A stretch of DNA of 64,000 nt from Marthasterias glacialis (GCA_911728455.2 CAJVRT020000002.1:124001-188000); one strand, 5' to 3'; positions 12,789-24,463 are shown, numbered from the stretch's first letter. Notes: generated from the letters alone by a model not told the origin. A program made the numbers and translations.

Positions 12789-13038
12789 CTTAAAATTCTA
12801 TTTTCCCAAAAGAAAACTAAACTTAAAAAAATACAATGGGATCAACAATTACAAGGAAGAACTAGTAAACAAAAATACGAATCAGAAATTAATGCTACTC
12901 ATTTACATAATATGACTAATTGAATAATACACCTGACAGGAAACAAAGGGGCCACTTTGCATATTACGTAACGTTACAGTTTTTGTCCAATGGTTGAAAC
13001 TGTTTTGTTTTTTTTTTGTTCAGTACCTAAGTACCTGA

Positions 13039-13170
13039 GGGCTCAATTTCACAAAGAGCTAAGATTGATCTTCACTGCGAATCACTCTTAGTTGCTAAGC
13101 AAAGTGTGATGTCACAATACAAATCACTATGGTAATACCAATAACTCATCTTGAGATGAATCTCGACCTA
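13039..13170 (-). mobile_element. Small terminal-inverted-repeat element, copy 1 of 3
   Basis: It starts GGGCTCAATTTCACAAAG and contains TTGCTAAGCAAAGTGTGATG and CACAATACAAATCACTATGG. The same sequence recurs in the opposite orientation at 62,029-62,176 and 62,497-62,630. The intact copy there shows roughly 30-bp terminal inverted repeats, which is typical of a MITE. Confidence 0.7.
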
Positions 13171-14063
13171 GAAACCACCATAAGTGTTTCAACACGTAAA
13201 TGAACATGAAGGCTTGTACTGAAATTATTTGGGACGATTCATGTGATGTTTTTGTCTTTATTTTAAAATCACCCTCAACATTTTGTCAAAATTCGACGGA
13301 AAAAAATATACCCGCATTTTCCTTCCAAATTCTGAATGAAATTTGAGAGTAGTCAAGAAATGAATAAAGCTATTCAACTCAAATTATTTTCGGTACAGAC
13401 CTAAATGTCCATTAACATGTGGAAATATTTTCGGGTGGTTTCAGGGACTTTAAACAAGTTGGAGAAAAACAAAAATTGCTAAGGTGACGGTAAATAAGTA
13501 TCCCCTTTGCTTTTGTTTCCTGTCATCTACGAAATACAATAATTTATCTAACAGTCAATCAATATTAAGGCAAACAATGGGAAACTTTGGAACGCTAGGT
13601 GGCAGCAGACTTAACGGGTAAGTTTTCTATTGTTTGCGTAGGTCTCCAGGCACCTAGTGTCCCTCATAGGTCTCCCAATGTGAGTATCATCAGAGCTCTG
13701 GTTCGTTACTTGACTTATTCGTGCTTGACCATTCGTTTTCAATACACTTCACGAAGCACCATTTTACTTTATGCATTAAATGATGTTCCGATGTTTGATG
13801 ATGCATTTCTTTCACCATATATGTACACTTATCTATCATCAAATTGTAGGGGGAAAAGTCAACCTTTCAAATAAAGCCCTTCACCGCCTTGACAAAAACA
13901 AAAAGTAAACAGTATAATTGTTTTGCAAACTGTACTTACTCTACTATAATTTCGAAGTACTAAATAAAGTCCATATGCGCTATTCTTATGACAAAATCAC
14001 GATGCATCTACTGATACGTGTTCAACTAAACATTTTACGAGTCAATTTACCGGAGCAGGAACT
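13171..14063. other. Non-coding interval before the first gene
   Basis: AT-rich sequence. The only open frame of note (13,599-13,874, plus) has no recognisable motif. I see nothing else. I found no convincing polyadenylation signal for the minus-strand gene that ends at 14,064. Confidence 0.5.
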
Positions 14064-14494
14064 TTAAAAGAATCTCTTTTCGTCTGAATTATCGCGGTTA
14101 TCCATTGGATACACGCTCTTTGACTGGAGGTATTGCTTTTCGTATCGACTTGCACGGGTCTTAAAAGCCACACAACCACCAAGGAAGAGAACAGACAAAA
14201 CCAAACTACCTATTAATACCCCTACGAGAACCTCAATCAGGAAAGTAGCATCATCTGGGGTTAAGTTTAACCCGATACTCTCCCCGACAAGGCAAGGCTT
14301 GAGGGTACCAGGAGACTCAGTGGAATGGGTCTCGCTCGTCATTGTGATGGACGGTAGAAGGTAGGACCAGAACTGCATGACGTGAGGCCAATCATAATCT
14401 TGACCAGACTGAACTTCAGGACAGTTTGTAAGAGACATAAAAGTGAGGTTTTCTGTATCGAAACGTGGCCACTCAACTCCAGATGGAGAGACGC
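14064..14494 (-). CDS. Exon: end of cholinesterase-like domain 2, TM segment and tail
   Basis: The exon begins after CTTTACATGACTCCAG and encodes VSPSGVEWPRFDTENLTFMS, the usual domain end, then about 55 residues, then a 27-residue hydrophobic segment (FLIEVLVGVLIGSLVLSV and on). A short charged tail ends SDEKRFF. The CLVGESIGLNL block before the membrane segment is shared with the paralogous exon at 50,105 (FIGEGLGLKL). The upstream donor leaves two bases of a codon but this acceptor supplies two rather than one, so the junction is one base out of frame. A former acceptor a few bases upstream (now ACATG) or one inserted base would explain it. Confidence 0.75.
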
Positions 14495-17400
14495 CTGGAG
14501 TCATGTAAAGAAATAAGCAGGTCACAATTTCACTACCAACTTTGAAAAATCGTGGAAAGTTGACCAGTCGAACCCAACTTTAACCACCTATATGGATGTT
14601 TATAATTATTTTCATCATCAGTATGTCTATCACTAAGTAAACTTACCCATCGTGTATGAAGTTCTTCCACAAGGTCATCATCTCTAAGCTCATCTGCTTA
14701 TCCTGGAGTCGGTAGGTGAGCTTGTAGTCATCAAAGTGGGAACTGTAAGGATCTCCAAACAGGAACTGAAGATCATCGGCAAAAGCAGGTCCTGCTTGCG
14801 GGGGAAGATAGCTATAGTAGTGAGAGGTTGCTTCGTGATCAAATGAATAAAGAAAGACGTCATTTCTTAAAGCAGCATGAAGCTTAGCTGCTTCCAATGT
14901 GGGTGACACAGTCAACATATCTTGCATGAATTGCCTGACACTCCCTCTAGTAAGACACTCGTCCTCAAATCCTTTCCGGCTAAGATACTCCGCAGAGAAA
15001 GCTATGGCTGCCTTCTCAGCGTTATTGAATGAAGCCCGACTGGCGACTGCAATCAGTCCTTCGGCTTCCGCTTGAGTTGGAATAGAAACTTATGTCACTG
15101 AAAAAGAGTGTGAATGAAACTGGTGAGATCTCGTCTTTTGCCAATCCGATGATCAAGTCTACATCGTTGATTTTTCCTGATTTCAATAATAGCCGTGGAT
15201 CATCAGTCAGAATATCCCCGTCAATTATTGGTCGAAATGGGATCCCGAATGGGGAATACCTGCTGCTACCTGCAACGTCCAGGGCAGGCTTTTCACGCAG
15301 GCACTTGATCATTAATTCACTGGATTTTACTGGACAGCCCACACTGCTGGCAAGGGTTCTAGCTTGCTCACTAGGACTTGGTTGGACAGGATTCGAAAGA
15401 GGACGGACGAGACCAGAGGCGCTCATTAGAATAACTCGCTGAAAAAGCCCTTCTGCCTTCTCTGACATAACAAGTAAGTGTGCAATAACCGACCCAGATC
15501 CATGACCGATTACACTGACGCGGTTAGAATCACCTCCGAAGCTTTCAATATACTTATTGACCCATTTAAGAGAAGCCAACGCGTCCTGCAATCCATAGTT
15601 ACCAGGAGCTACTTCATCCTCAGTACTCAAGAATCCTAATGCTCCAAGACGATGGTTAATGACAACTACGACAGCTTCGATTTTAGATGACAGAGGTACA
15701 GCATCGTAAACAGATGATGTACCGACAGTTCCTCCACCAGGATGGATGAAAATCACGACTGGTAAGGAAGAATTATCGGCCGCAAGTGGAGCGTAGATGT
15801 TGATAGTAAGACAGTCTTCACTGACTTCTGTCAATCCAGCGCGGACCATCCACGGATCTTGTGGGATGGCTTGAGGACAGGCAGGGGGTAGTTTATCGGG
15901 TATTCCAAGTGGCTCATCTCCCCATGGTCCTGTGTCTTGTGGAGCTCGGTATCGTAAATCCCCGATCGGGGGTCTCGCATATGGTATTCCTAAAAACTCG
16001 GCAATCTCTTCACCGCCCACAGCCTCGTCTGCGATCCGTATGGCACCAATAACCGACCCTAATACTTCCCCATCTTTACTTGTAATTTCTACAGTTTTAT
16101 TGTCAGGCGTTGTGCTTGTTCCTCTTCTAACAGAGACTTCAGTTGAACAGATCTCTGAAAAGACTGATTCGGCTATTGTAGGGGCGTAGTCTTCCCAGAA
16201 GGCCACTTTATCTGCCTTGAGGTGCTGTCCAGTTGTGATGTTAGGTTCCAGGTTGAGATAAGTCTCGTTCTTAGCGTCAAACTTGGGCCACTCAGGAAGA
16301 CCAGCCCAGTTTGGATCACTGAAAGTAGGGAGAAATAAATAAAAAACTGCCATGGCAACTTTCCAAATTCAATGTCTGACGGCTAACAAAAATATGCTTT
16401 TGCTCGATTTTGTTAAAAGTTTCAATCCAAATGTTAGGCGATGTATCTTCAAAAAATCAGAAAACAAGAGTTTAGATTTACTGAACTCCGAAACAACAAA
16501 ATTTTACGTAAACAGAAATAATCAAAACAAGTTATAAGAATAATCAATAAATAAATCTCATTTCTAACTAAGACACAATTTGACGCTTAAATTTATATTT
16601 GTGGTTTTCGCGACAATATTTGCGATTATTTTTGTTCTTCCATTGACCAGAAAGTTCTTAGTGCCAACCAATTTAATGGAATAATTGCAACAGGACGTGG
16701 CACCCCACTAGAATCTATGTTTATATACTCCAACAATGGATTCTCAAAATAAATTACGTTTTTCAAAGCTTGCATTTCGAATATGAGCCGTTTAATGATC
16801 GGCATTTCGAAAAACGGAAAAGGAACAAACGAAAAGCGAAAAACGAACAGCGAACAACGAACAACGAACAACAAACGAACAAACGAACAAACGAACAAAC
16901 GAACAAACGAACAAACGAACAAACGAACAAACGAACAAACGAACAAACGAACAAACGAACAAACGAACAAACGAACAAACGAACAAACGAACAAACGAGC
17001 AAACGAACAAACGAACAAACGAACAAACGAACAAACGAACAAACGAACAACAAACAACCCAACAAACAAACAACCCAACAACCCAACAACCCAAAAACCC
17101 AACAACCCAACAACCCAACAACCCAACAACCCAACAACCCAACAACCCAACAACCCAACAAACCAACAAACCAACAAACCAACAAACCAACAAACCAACA
17201 AACCAACAAACCAACAAACCAACAAACCAACAAACCAACAAACCAACAAACCAACAAACCAACAAACCAACAAACCAACAAACCAACAAACCAACAAACC
17301 AACAAACAAACGCACAGTACAAACGAACAAACGAACAAACGAACAAACGAACAAACGAATAAACGAACAAACGAACAAACGAACAAACGAACAAACGAAC

Positions 17401-18655
17401 AAACGAACAAACGAACAAACGAACAAACGAACAAACGAACAAACGAACAAACAAACAAACAAACAAACAAACAAACAAACAAACAAACAAACAAACAAAC
17501 AAACCGACAAACAACCCGACAAACAACCCAGCAAACAAACAAACAAACAAACAAACAAAACAAACAAACAAACAAACAAACAAACAAACAAACAAACAAA
17601 CAAACAAACAAACAAACAAACAAACAAACAAACAAACAAACAAACAAACAAACAAACAAACAAACAAACAAACAAACAAACAAACAAACAAACAAACAAA
17701 CAAACAAACAAACAAACAAACAAACAAACAAACAAACAAACAAACAAACAAACAAACAAACAAACAAACAAACAAACAAACAAACAAACAAACAAACAAA
17801 CAAACAAAAAAACAAGCAAACAAACAAACAAACAAACAAACAAACAAACAAACAACCCAACGAACGAACGAACAAACAAGCAAACAACCAAACAACCAAA
17901 CAAACATACCAGAAAGACTTAAAATATCACTGTTGAATGACATGTCTAAAAACGGGTAGATTATTTGTAACTTGCATCATAAAAACAAAACAGTTTAATA
18001 AATCCTAATTAAGACACATATTTTACGTACCCATTACGAGCGAAGTCCGTCCAGTATTGTATTAACTGTTGTGACAGCCTCACCGCCTCCGAGTTTGACG
18101 GAAAAAGGACTTGTGCATAACCAAACACGTACACAATGTCAAGAACATGGGGTGCACCCGAAATCAGATCAAGGAATTCTGCCGAAAGTAGAAGTTCCTT
18201 ACGCACGTCGTATGTGAAATAATAAAAGTATGTATTGGTCTCTTCAGCGGATTCAACGTGAAGGTGGAGAAGGTTTATACTTGGTATATCAAACAACAGA
18301 TCCCCATCTACATCAACAGCTTTTAGAACATTCTGCCTTGGGTCGTCTAACTTATCTGCTCCGAAATAAAACGTAAGAAGTGCGTCTGTGACGTCTCCTG
18401 GGTTGTTGCACGAACAAGTAGACGTTGTTGATGCAAGAGTGAAAGCTTTGAGTTCATCAGCTGTAAAACTAGTTTGATCAAGAAATACACTTCCTTCATG
18501 GCTATTGACACCTAAAAGAAGATCATATTGTCCCATATGTGACATTGACGTCAGGTAGTCAATGTTTGGTAGGAAATCTCCGTCGATGACAGCAGCTGCA
18601 CTGATAATGCTGGACTGGTTTTGCAGAGTCTGCATGTCAAACTCACGGAGGCAGT
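14064..18655 (-). CDS. Tandem cholinesterase-like transmembrane protein (neuroligin/gliotactin-like), 3' part of gene
   Basis: Three minus-strand exons (about 18,655-18,031; 16,318-14,647; 14,494-14,064) encode, in order, the C-terminal half of one cholinesterase-like (alpha/beta-hydrolase) domain, then a complete second domain, then a membrane-spanning segment and a cytoplasmic tail of about 30 residues. The 18,031 to 16,318 junction is phase-perfect (WTDFARNG followed by DPNWAG). Domain 1 keeps the acid and His of the triad (SHEGS; APHVLDIVYVFG); its Ser region lies upstream of what I can see. In domain 2 the elbow GESAG is GHGSG and the His is replaced (AGPAFADD), so it should be non-catalytic, as in neuroligins. 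The likely role is cell-surface adhesion. Exons upstream of about 18,655 were not found. A one-base frame change near 15,085-15,093 and a phase mismatch at 14,494 mean this may be a decaying gene or an assembly with indels. Confidence 0.8.
14647..16318 (-). CDS. Exon: end of domain 1 plus most of cholinesterase-like domain 2
   Basis: The acceptor CTACTTTCAG precedes T-GAT-CCA. The donor is GG|GTAAGT at 14,646. The exon first encodes the close of domain 1 (GDPNWAGLPEWPKF, then FWEDYAP). About 35 residues of linker follow, then a new domain start (EFLGIPYARPPIGDLRY, EDCLTINIYAP, GGGTVGTSSVYDAVPLSS, GALGFLSTEDEVAPGNYGLQ, FGGDSNRVSVIGHGSGSV). The nucleophile elbow lies at about 15,492-15,506. The reading frame shifts once between about 15,083 and 15,093: upstream it reads AKDEISPVSFTLFF, downstream IPTQAEAEGLIAVASRASFN. 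The second frame then runs open to LWKNFIHDG. That is a one-base change in a host exon, with no nearby intron that would explain it. Confidence 0.82.
16805..17912. repeat. 1.1-kb layered AAAC-type microsatellite in the intron
   Basis: It is composed almost wholly of CAAA-type tetramers in blocks: (CAAACGAA)n, then CAACCC-type repeats, then (CAAACCAA)n, then (CAAACGAA)n again, then a long pure (CAAA)n with a few CGAC or CCAG interruptions. The strand has no G-T or T-A content, so most frames on both strands lack stops. This produces spurious frames of over 370 codons (repeating CLFV or TNKQ). It lies in the intron between the 18,031 donor and the 16,318 acceptor. Confidence 0.97.
18031..18655 (-). 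CDS. Exon: C-terminal half of cholinesterase-like domain 1
   Basis: It reads CLREFDMQTLQNQSS, then AAAVIDGDFLPN, LLLGVNSHEGSVFLDQ, FYYFTYDVRKEL, GAPHVLDIVYVFG and YWTDFARNG, with donor GG|GTACGT. The order of motifs is that of cholinesterases. The acid and His positions are retained. The match to domain 2 (CLREKPALDVAG) extends to about 18,655 and then stops at an in-frame TAA without a clear acceptor, so the 5' edge of this exon is uncertain. A weak AG lies at about 18,640. Confidence 0.78.
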
Positions 18656-19295
18656 CGATTAAGTGTTATTTTGTTCATTTTTTTGTAATTCTTTGTATTC
18701 CTTTACTTATTCTTTTTTTTCGGAGGTCGGTCTTTTTTCGCAAGGCAACTCTTTTTTCAACGAACTGTATGAATGATGAGCATTTCACGGGGTAGGTTTA
18801 TGAAAGCCCAACTATAGAGGGGGGGGGGCTTGAGCAGTTGATATGCTCCCCTTTCAATGTCTTGCATCAACACCTGCAAACACATCATCTCCTCTTTTGC
18901 CCAAATAGAAACGGTTTCAATCAAGCATTCACTCAATACACACCGCACCGTCTAGACCCGTCGTTTCCAGCAGCCATGTAGCAGAGCTTGTGGCGCCCCA
19001 CGTTCAAGCTGTTAGATTAGCGCCTACTCACCCCCACCCCTTCCCCTACTGTAACAGACTAGCAGAGGTAATCGATGCTCCCTGCCTGTGAGTCTGGCTA
19101 AGGCTTCTTTTTTTTTCTTTTGGGTCCATTAAGCGAACAGCCGGCGGAAATTTCAACCAGTCGGGTTATTTTTGGCGTAGTTTTCGGAAGCTTCGAGGAG
19201 ACACCATTTTCATCGAGATGTGTAGTTTTTTTTTAAGATCTGAGGACACTTGTTACAGGTCGGGAGGTCTGGTTAAATTAAAAGTATTCACCTTG

Positions 19296-19333
<38 letters not shown>

Positions 19334-19854
19334 TTAAGTTTGGTGAATTATATTGATGTTTTTATTTTATACCGTTTTTCTATAATTGCTGTACAACCAT
19401 TCAGTTGTGGAATGAACATTTTGTGCCTTCCTGTATATTTCTACAAGAATTAATTTCGTTAAAACTATTAGGCTTCAAGAACACCCACAAAAATAGGTCA
19501 CTTGCTGACATGGCTGGATTCCTTTTATGATGTTATCATTACATACTGTACTCATTAGCTATTCCAGAGGTAGGTAAGCTGTTCTCAGGATCCCGTTTTA
19601 GTGGGGGGGGGGGACACACGAAAAATCGGTTCATGGTTCGTAGGGAAGTAGTGCCCGGTCATATTATTTTATCAGGCTCCGATTGTGGCAATCGAAATAA
19701 GAAATGGTTATTTAGGAGGGCCTTCAATTCAAAATGCTATTTTCTGGACGGAAATATTTCTGTCTTGACGATTGGATACTGATAGGAAATTCAGAATGAA
19801 ACTTGTTATTGTTTCCCCCAGGTGCTTTCCTTTACTGAACGTTGTCTATAAAGG
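18656..19854. other. Non-coding interval
   Basis: I see no further exons of the cholinesterase-like gene. It holds a (TTA)n microsatellite at about 19,297-19,333. At about 19,335-19,400 a partial copy of the left arm of the fold-back at 19,855 (GGTGAATTA, TTGATGTTTTTATTTTA) is present. A short G-run lies near 19,603. Confidence 0.5.
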
Positions 19855-20057
19855 TTTGGTGAATTACTAAGTATTGATGTTTTTATTTTACACCTTTTAA
19901 TTGTTACACAATAATTCAGTTCGAAAAGAAGAAGAAAAAAATGGTCCCTTCCTGTATTTTTTTCACACGATTTATCTTCTTTAAAAATAATAGAATTATT
20001 GCATAATAATTAAAAGGTGTACAATAAAATCGTCAGTTTGCTTAGTAATTCACCAAT
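19855..20057. mobile_element. Fold-back (MITE-like) element
   Basis: The left arm TTTGGTGAATTACTAAG, then ATTTTACACCTTTTAATTGTT, pairs with the right arm AATTAAAAGGTGTACAATAAA, then CTTAGTAATTCACCAA. The arms are about 65 bp around a centre of about 70 bp. It has no coding capacity and the family is not recognised. Confidence 0.7.
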
Positions 20058-21458
20058 GCTTTAAGTTCTCTACACAAAAGGCGATGAAAAATTAATTTAA
20101 TAAATAAATGTACATTCCGGGTTTCCGTTGGCCATTTTGAAGTGAATTTGTTTATGGGTGTTATTAGATATAAAGTATTTAAGTATAAAGTCACAGTCCT
20201 AATGGACGACTCACCTGCAGACTCTACTGCAACCAGAGAGGCGGTTGTCCAACCCAATGGCCACCGAGGAATGCATCATTCGGATGGAAAAAGTAATAAC
20301 TGCTCAATTACTTCGGAAAGGAAGGAAACGAAGAGAAAAAAAACTGTACTCTGAAGCTATAGACCACGGTGTCCAGCGGAGAAGTGCAGCCTGGGTCGCG
20401 GCCGAATTGACGGTGGAGGTTGTTTCTTAGGACAGCCTATGCTTCAACGCATGATAACGTGGTGAGGCAGAGCCACGGCCACAGCCGCCGATTCGGAAAC
20501 GGTCTTGCCTTCATTCCTTGTTTAGCATTTCGGACTGCAACACACCGTTACGCTTGAATGGGCATAGGCATGTTACTTGTTCTCAGACAATGCTACATAA
20601 ATGTCGAGCCCCCCCCCCCCACACACACACACACAAAAACAAAAAAAACAAAACAAAACCTAAATTCACATGGAAGGGCACTGGACATTCCAACATTCCC
20701 AAGGGTTTCTGAACTCGTTACAAAAGGTTGGAAAGCCAACCAATTCGCAGATCGTGCAGTCGGTTGCTTACAGAATTTTAAATGTCATTTGAATTTGACA
20801 CCTCCCCAAAACAATAAATAAATACATGAATAAATAATTGGCCCCCCCCCCCCCCGCCCTAGAGGCTCAGTTCTAACTACTCAATCTGTCTGTGTTGAAC
20901 CGTTCAAGTCTCACCTAATGCGGTGTCACTTTTCTGTAAAGTAAAGGGAGCGCATAATTAATATCAAGCTTCTAAGTTTTCAACTGTACATTTTGGACCT
21001 TGCCTGTCACTTTACAATGATGAATGAGCGCCCTCTTGTGAAACTACTATTTGTTTATCCGTTTACCAATCTAAAAATGTGATATATTCAAAACCACAGT
21101 CGTCTGACAAAACAAAATATTGTCTGAGCTATAAACATTTTACTTCTTACATCAAATAACGCTGTTGAAAACCAGTAGTATAAGTTCCCTTTAATTAAAC
21201 TGTCGATGTCATTCACGCAGTGTGTACATTCTAATCTGTGAAGTATTTACCCAATCGGATGCGCTGAACAAGCAAGAGGAAATGTTGACCCCGGCGCCGG
21301 GGTCCCTGCTCCGAAATAACCAGTTTCTTGAAAAACACTTCGGGATTTTTGGAACATGTTTTAAAGGTGAAATATAGGAATAGTAGTTATCGAGAATAGA
21401 ATGACTAGGTTCTATGTTGTAAAGTTCACTATTTAACAACTTTATGTTTGAGGTGAAC
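20058..21458. other. Non-coding interval with simple repeats
   Basis: It contains a poly-C tract followed by (CA)n at about 20,609-20,636 and poly-C at about 20,843-20,856. A GC-richer patch at 20,200-20,480 has only short open frames without motifs. I recognise no gene. Confidence 0.45.
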
Positions 21459-21543
21459 AAAGAAGGTTGACTGGAGCGGGATTTGAACCTGCGACCCCCG
21501 GATTAACGTGCCGGTGTTCATACCAACAGAGCTATCTAAGAGA
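21459..21543 (-). mobile_element. tRNA-derived SINE head
   Basis: Read on the minus strand it has an A-box-like TAGCTCTGTTGG and a B box GGTTCAAATCCCG, spaced as in a tRNA. The 5' and 3' ends cannot pair into an acceptor stem, so this is a SINE head rather than a tRNA gene. It abuts the dispersed repeat copy at 21,544. Confidence 0.6.
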
Positions 21544-21878
21544 AGTCCTTCACAAAGCTCAACATTGGTAAGAATGAAAAACATAAAATGTTTGTAGAAA
21601 ACTTCCCTTGAAATACTTCTGCCTGAAGTGTCATCGGTTTTGAATAATAAATGACATAAGATCCAACATTTAATTTTCGTCGCATGTGAGACCAAAACTC
21701 TGCCTCAGACTGCGTATAAAACATAATACTATCATGCATTTTTACCGTTTTTGCTCGCAAACGAAACAACGAAAAAAGCTGACATTTTCACAGGTTGCTT
21801 TCATTACATATATTTTGATTTGTGCAAAGAATGGAAGCATTTACATACACTTTACCAATGTTGAGCTGGGTCTTTAAG
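21544..21878 (-). mobile_element. Dispersed repeat, copy B (inverted relative to 12,399)
   Basis: The reverse complement starts CTTAAAGACCCAGCTCAACATT and ends TTACCAATGTTGAGCTTTG. It shares nearly the whole interior with 12,399-12,788, at roughly 70-75% by eye. The inverted ends (CCAGCTCAACATTGGTAA versus TTACCAATGTTGAGC) support a terminal-inverted-repeat element. Confidence 0.62.
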
Positions 21879-22145
21879 AATTACTGGACAAAATCTGTAC
21901 CCGTTGGTTGTAGGGGGATTTAAAAACGAGAGAATGGGGATTAACTTACTTTTCCGAAAACCAATGATGTCCCTTAAAATGAAAGCACCTCTAAGTCGAA
22001 ACACAATGCTCTTTTTAGTTTGTTTATACCGCACCAAAAGTTACATAAAACAACTTTATTCAGAGTTTTGTTTCTACAGGAGGACATTATAGCGGGGCAG
22101 ATAAGGGGAATATTTAGGGGGGGATAGTGCCTTCGATGACATAAG

Positions 22146-22401
22146 CATGGAATTTGTCATACAGTCAGAGTATGTCATGGGAAAGATATTTGGCTAAAAG
22201 GATATTGCAGATTTGAATTTTGAAGGGAAAAAAATATAGGCCTAGGTAGAATAACAAACAATTCTTACAAGTTTCAAAGTGTCTGCTATTGCTTGTTATG
22301 CTACATAGATTTTTTTTTTCAAAGGACAAATCTGCGATGGCCCTATATAGTCAAATATCTTTCTCATGACATACTGGGACTGTGTGTCAAATTCCTTGCT
22401 T
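22146..22401. mobile_element. Fold-back element with 70-bp arms
   Basis: The left arm (GGAATTTGTCATACAGTC, GTATGTCATGGGAAAGATATTTGG) is repeated as its reverse complement (CAAATATCTTTCTCATGACATAC, GACTGTGTGTCAAATTCC). The centre is about 110 bp. The open frames here on both strands are arm artefacts. Confidence 0.72.
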
Positions 22402-22856
22402 GTACATGCACAATCCCATGCACCCGCACTTGGTTCTCGATCGCTGATTCTTTTGCTGTATGTATGATTCATGACTCTTAATGTGGCAACTCTTTTCAAG
22501 AGTCAATGCCCCCACGCTCACAGTAATCAATAGTAATCAATAATAAGTCGATAACAATACAATACAAATCTTCATTTACAACTAAACAGGAAATTGTGAT
22601 GTCAAGTACAGCCGAAACAAAATATGGTTACAAAATAACTAACTGCATGTTTTATATCTAAACATTCAAGTTGAAGTCATTATCATCATGTTTACATAAA
22701 TACTTATTTAATCAACATTAAAGTATGAAATAATTCTACACCCACTTCTGAGGAATATTATAGGGTTGAGATAAAGGAGAGGAGGGGGGGGGGGTCATTT
22801 GAACAAATCCATAGGCATGGTTCTTTATATTAAGTGTCATAAGCAGGCATTATTAT

Positions 22857-23856
22857 TGTCGCGCAACGCCCCCTTGAGCAGGAAGTTGCCTAAGCAGCCA
22901 CCTAGCGAGCGCTGGCTTTGGACGGCCTGACCGGAAAAGCTCTGAGCGGCTAGAGACTGATCCGTTGGGACTGCAATTTACCGTCCTGATTTAATAACAA
23001 TTACACAGGACCCGAAAGGAATAAAGGAATAATTGACAAAACTATATGTGAACAATTCAACTAGTTTATTTAGTACTTTCCCCCTCACCGGAGGCTTTCC
23101 GTCTTTGGCAACTGATCGATTAAACTTACAATAACAATGGCAATGAAAACTACACACTTACAACAACCACCACCTACAAGGTATGGCCAGTACTTAATAA
23201 ACAATCACTCTAATAAGAAACAACTACCCCGAAATACAAGCGTGACAGTTCCCAAGCAATTCCTCCGTGAGGTAGGCTACCTCAGGTATTGCTTCCACAC
23301 ACACTACTTCACGGCCATAGACACCACCGTGAGCAAGGCTAGTCTTCCCCAGACTACCGGTAGTTTCACAGAGGGATCCGACAAGAATTACACAGGGCCT
23401 TCCTTGCGCTACATTCGTGCGTAACCACACAACTATGAGTGCACAGGCCCACAATTCTACTACCGCACATACAGCACAATGAGTAGAACCCAAGGTTCCT
23501 CGTAAGGTACCTCACTCTACTCTGCTGCGACCCTCACACTCCGCACTGCACACACAGCGCTAAACTACCCCCTCACGCAATCCCGCACTGCTACACACGC
23601 AGCACTAATAAAAGGTGTACTCACCGCTTCCGGAGCTTGGCATCAACTGTCTAACTTTTTCCCGCGTGCGCGCGTGACATGCACTTACTTTCACTTCGCT
23701 AGCTGCACGCACTCCCGGCTTGCGGCGGCAGTCAGACCGCGCAACCACGCTGCGTGCTCGCATGCTGTACTCCAGCCTACTGCTCTGCCGGACTGTACCA
23801 TTATTTCTAAGGTAAGTAATATAACAATTAATCTCGCTGGCCGTCGTTGCGCCACA
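22857..23856 (-). repeat. LTR (3' LTR of the minus-strand element)
   Basis: It starts TGTCGCGCAACGCCC and ends GTTGCGCCACA, and is almost identical to 28,738-29,726. The open frames within it (such as 23,137-23,424) occur in both LTRs and are not credible genes. Confidence 0.93.
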
Positions 23857-24463
23857 AAGCCTCCTGACAGGCCTGGACGTCCCCGTTCAGACAAGCCGAC
23901 AACACCTCAATCAAGTAACGGCGGCCATTCTGCCCCTCATTACAATACACAGTTTTTACTCAAGAGGTACCCCAAGGTCCTACAAGGTCCTCTGGAGCCC
24001 CCCTCCTCATACAAGTACGTCATGAGGTACCTTCATAATGAAATGACACCTCATCACCTCTTCTTCAACAATAATCAACATGGATAGAAAATACTCTGAA
24101 CTTTATCAAAAGCTGCAAATAGGAATACAAAAAAAAAAACAATAGCACGTATAAAACATCTGGAGGTCTGATTGGTTTGGCAAGATTAAAGATTCAAATA
24201 TCATTAGGCACTTTTTACATCAGGCAATCATATACAAATTTAACAACAATCAAACAAAATTGCACCGTTTCCTGAAAGAAGAATCACACACTGCACATCT
24301 CGATTGGTCATAATTAAAGAACTTTTGATAATGCACTGAATATGGATCAAATATTGGAGGAATTAAACATTTACAAGTCATTACGGCAATGATTTCAGTT
24401 TTGAACGGATGATAACTAACAGTTTACGCAAACGTGATCGTAAGGCCCCAAGAGTTAGTGTCT

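Noticed and set aside
13599-13874. 91-codon plus-strand frame
   Set aside because: No motif, no supporting splice sites, and the composition matches surrounding non-coding DNA.
16626-17943. Five open frames of 378-425 codons on both strands
   Set aside because: All are translations of the CAAA-type microsatellite, which lacks stops in most frames.
21459-21543. A tRNA gene
   Set aside because: A and B boxes are present but no acceptor stem can form. It is better explained as a SINE head.
23137-24087. Plus-strand open frames of up to 137 codons
   Set aside because: Most lie inside the LTR and recur in the other LTR at 29,009-29,771. No protein motif is present.
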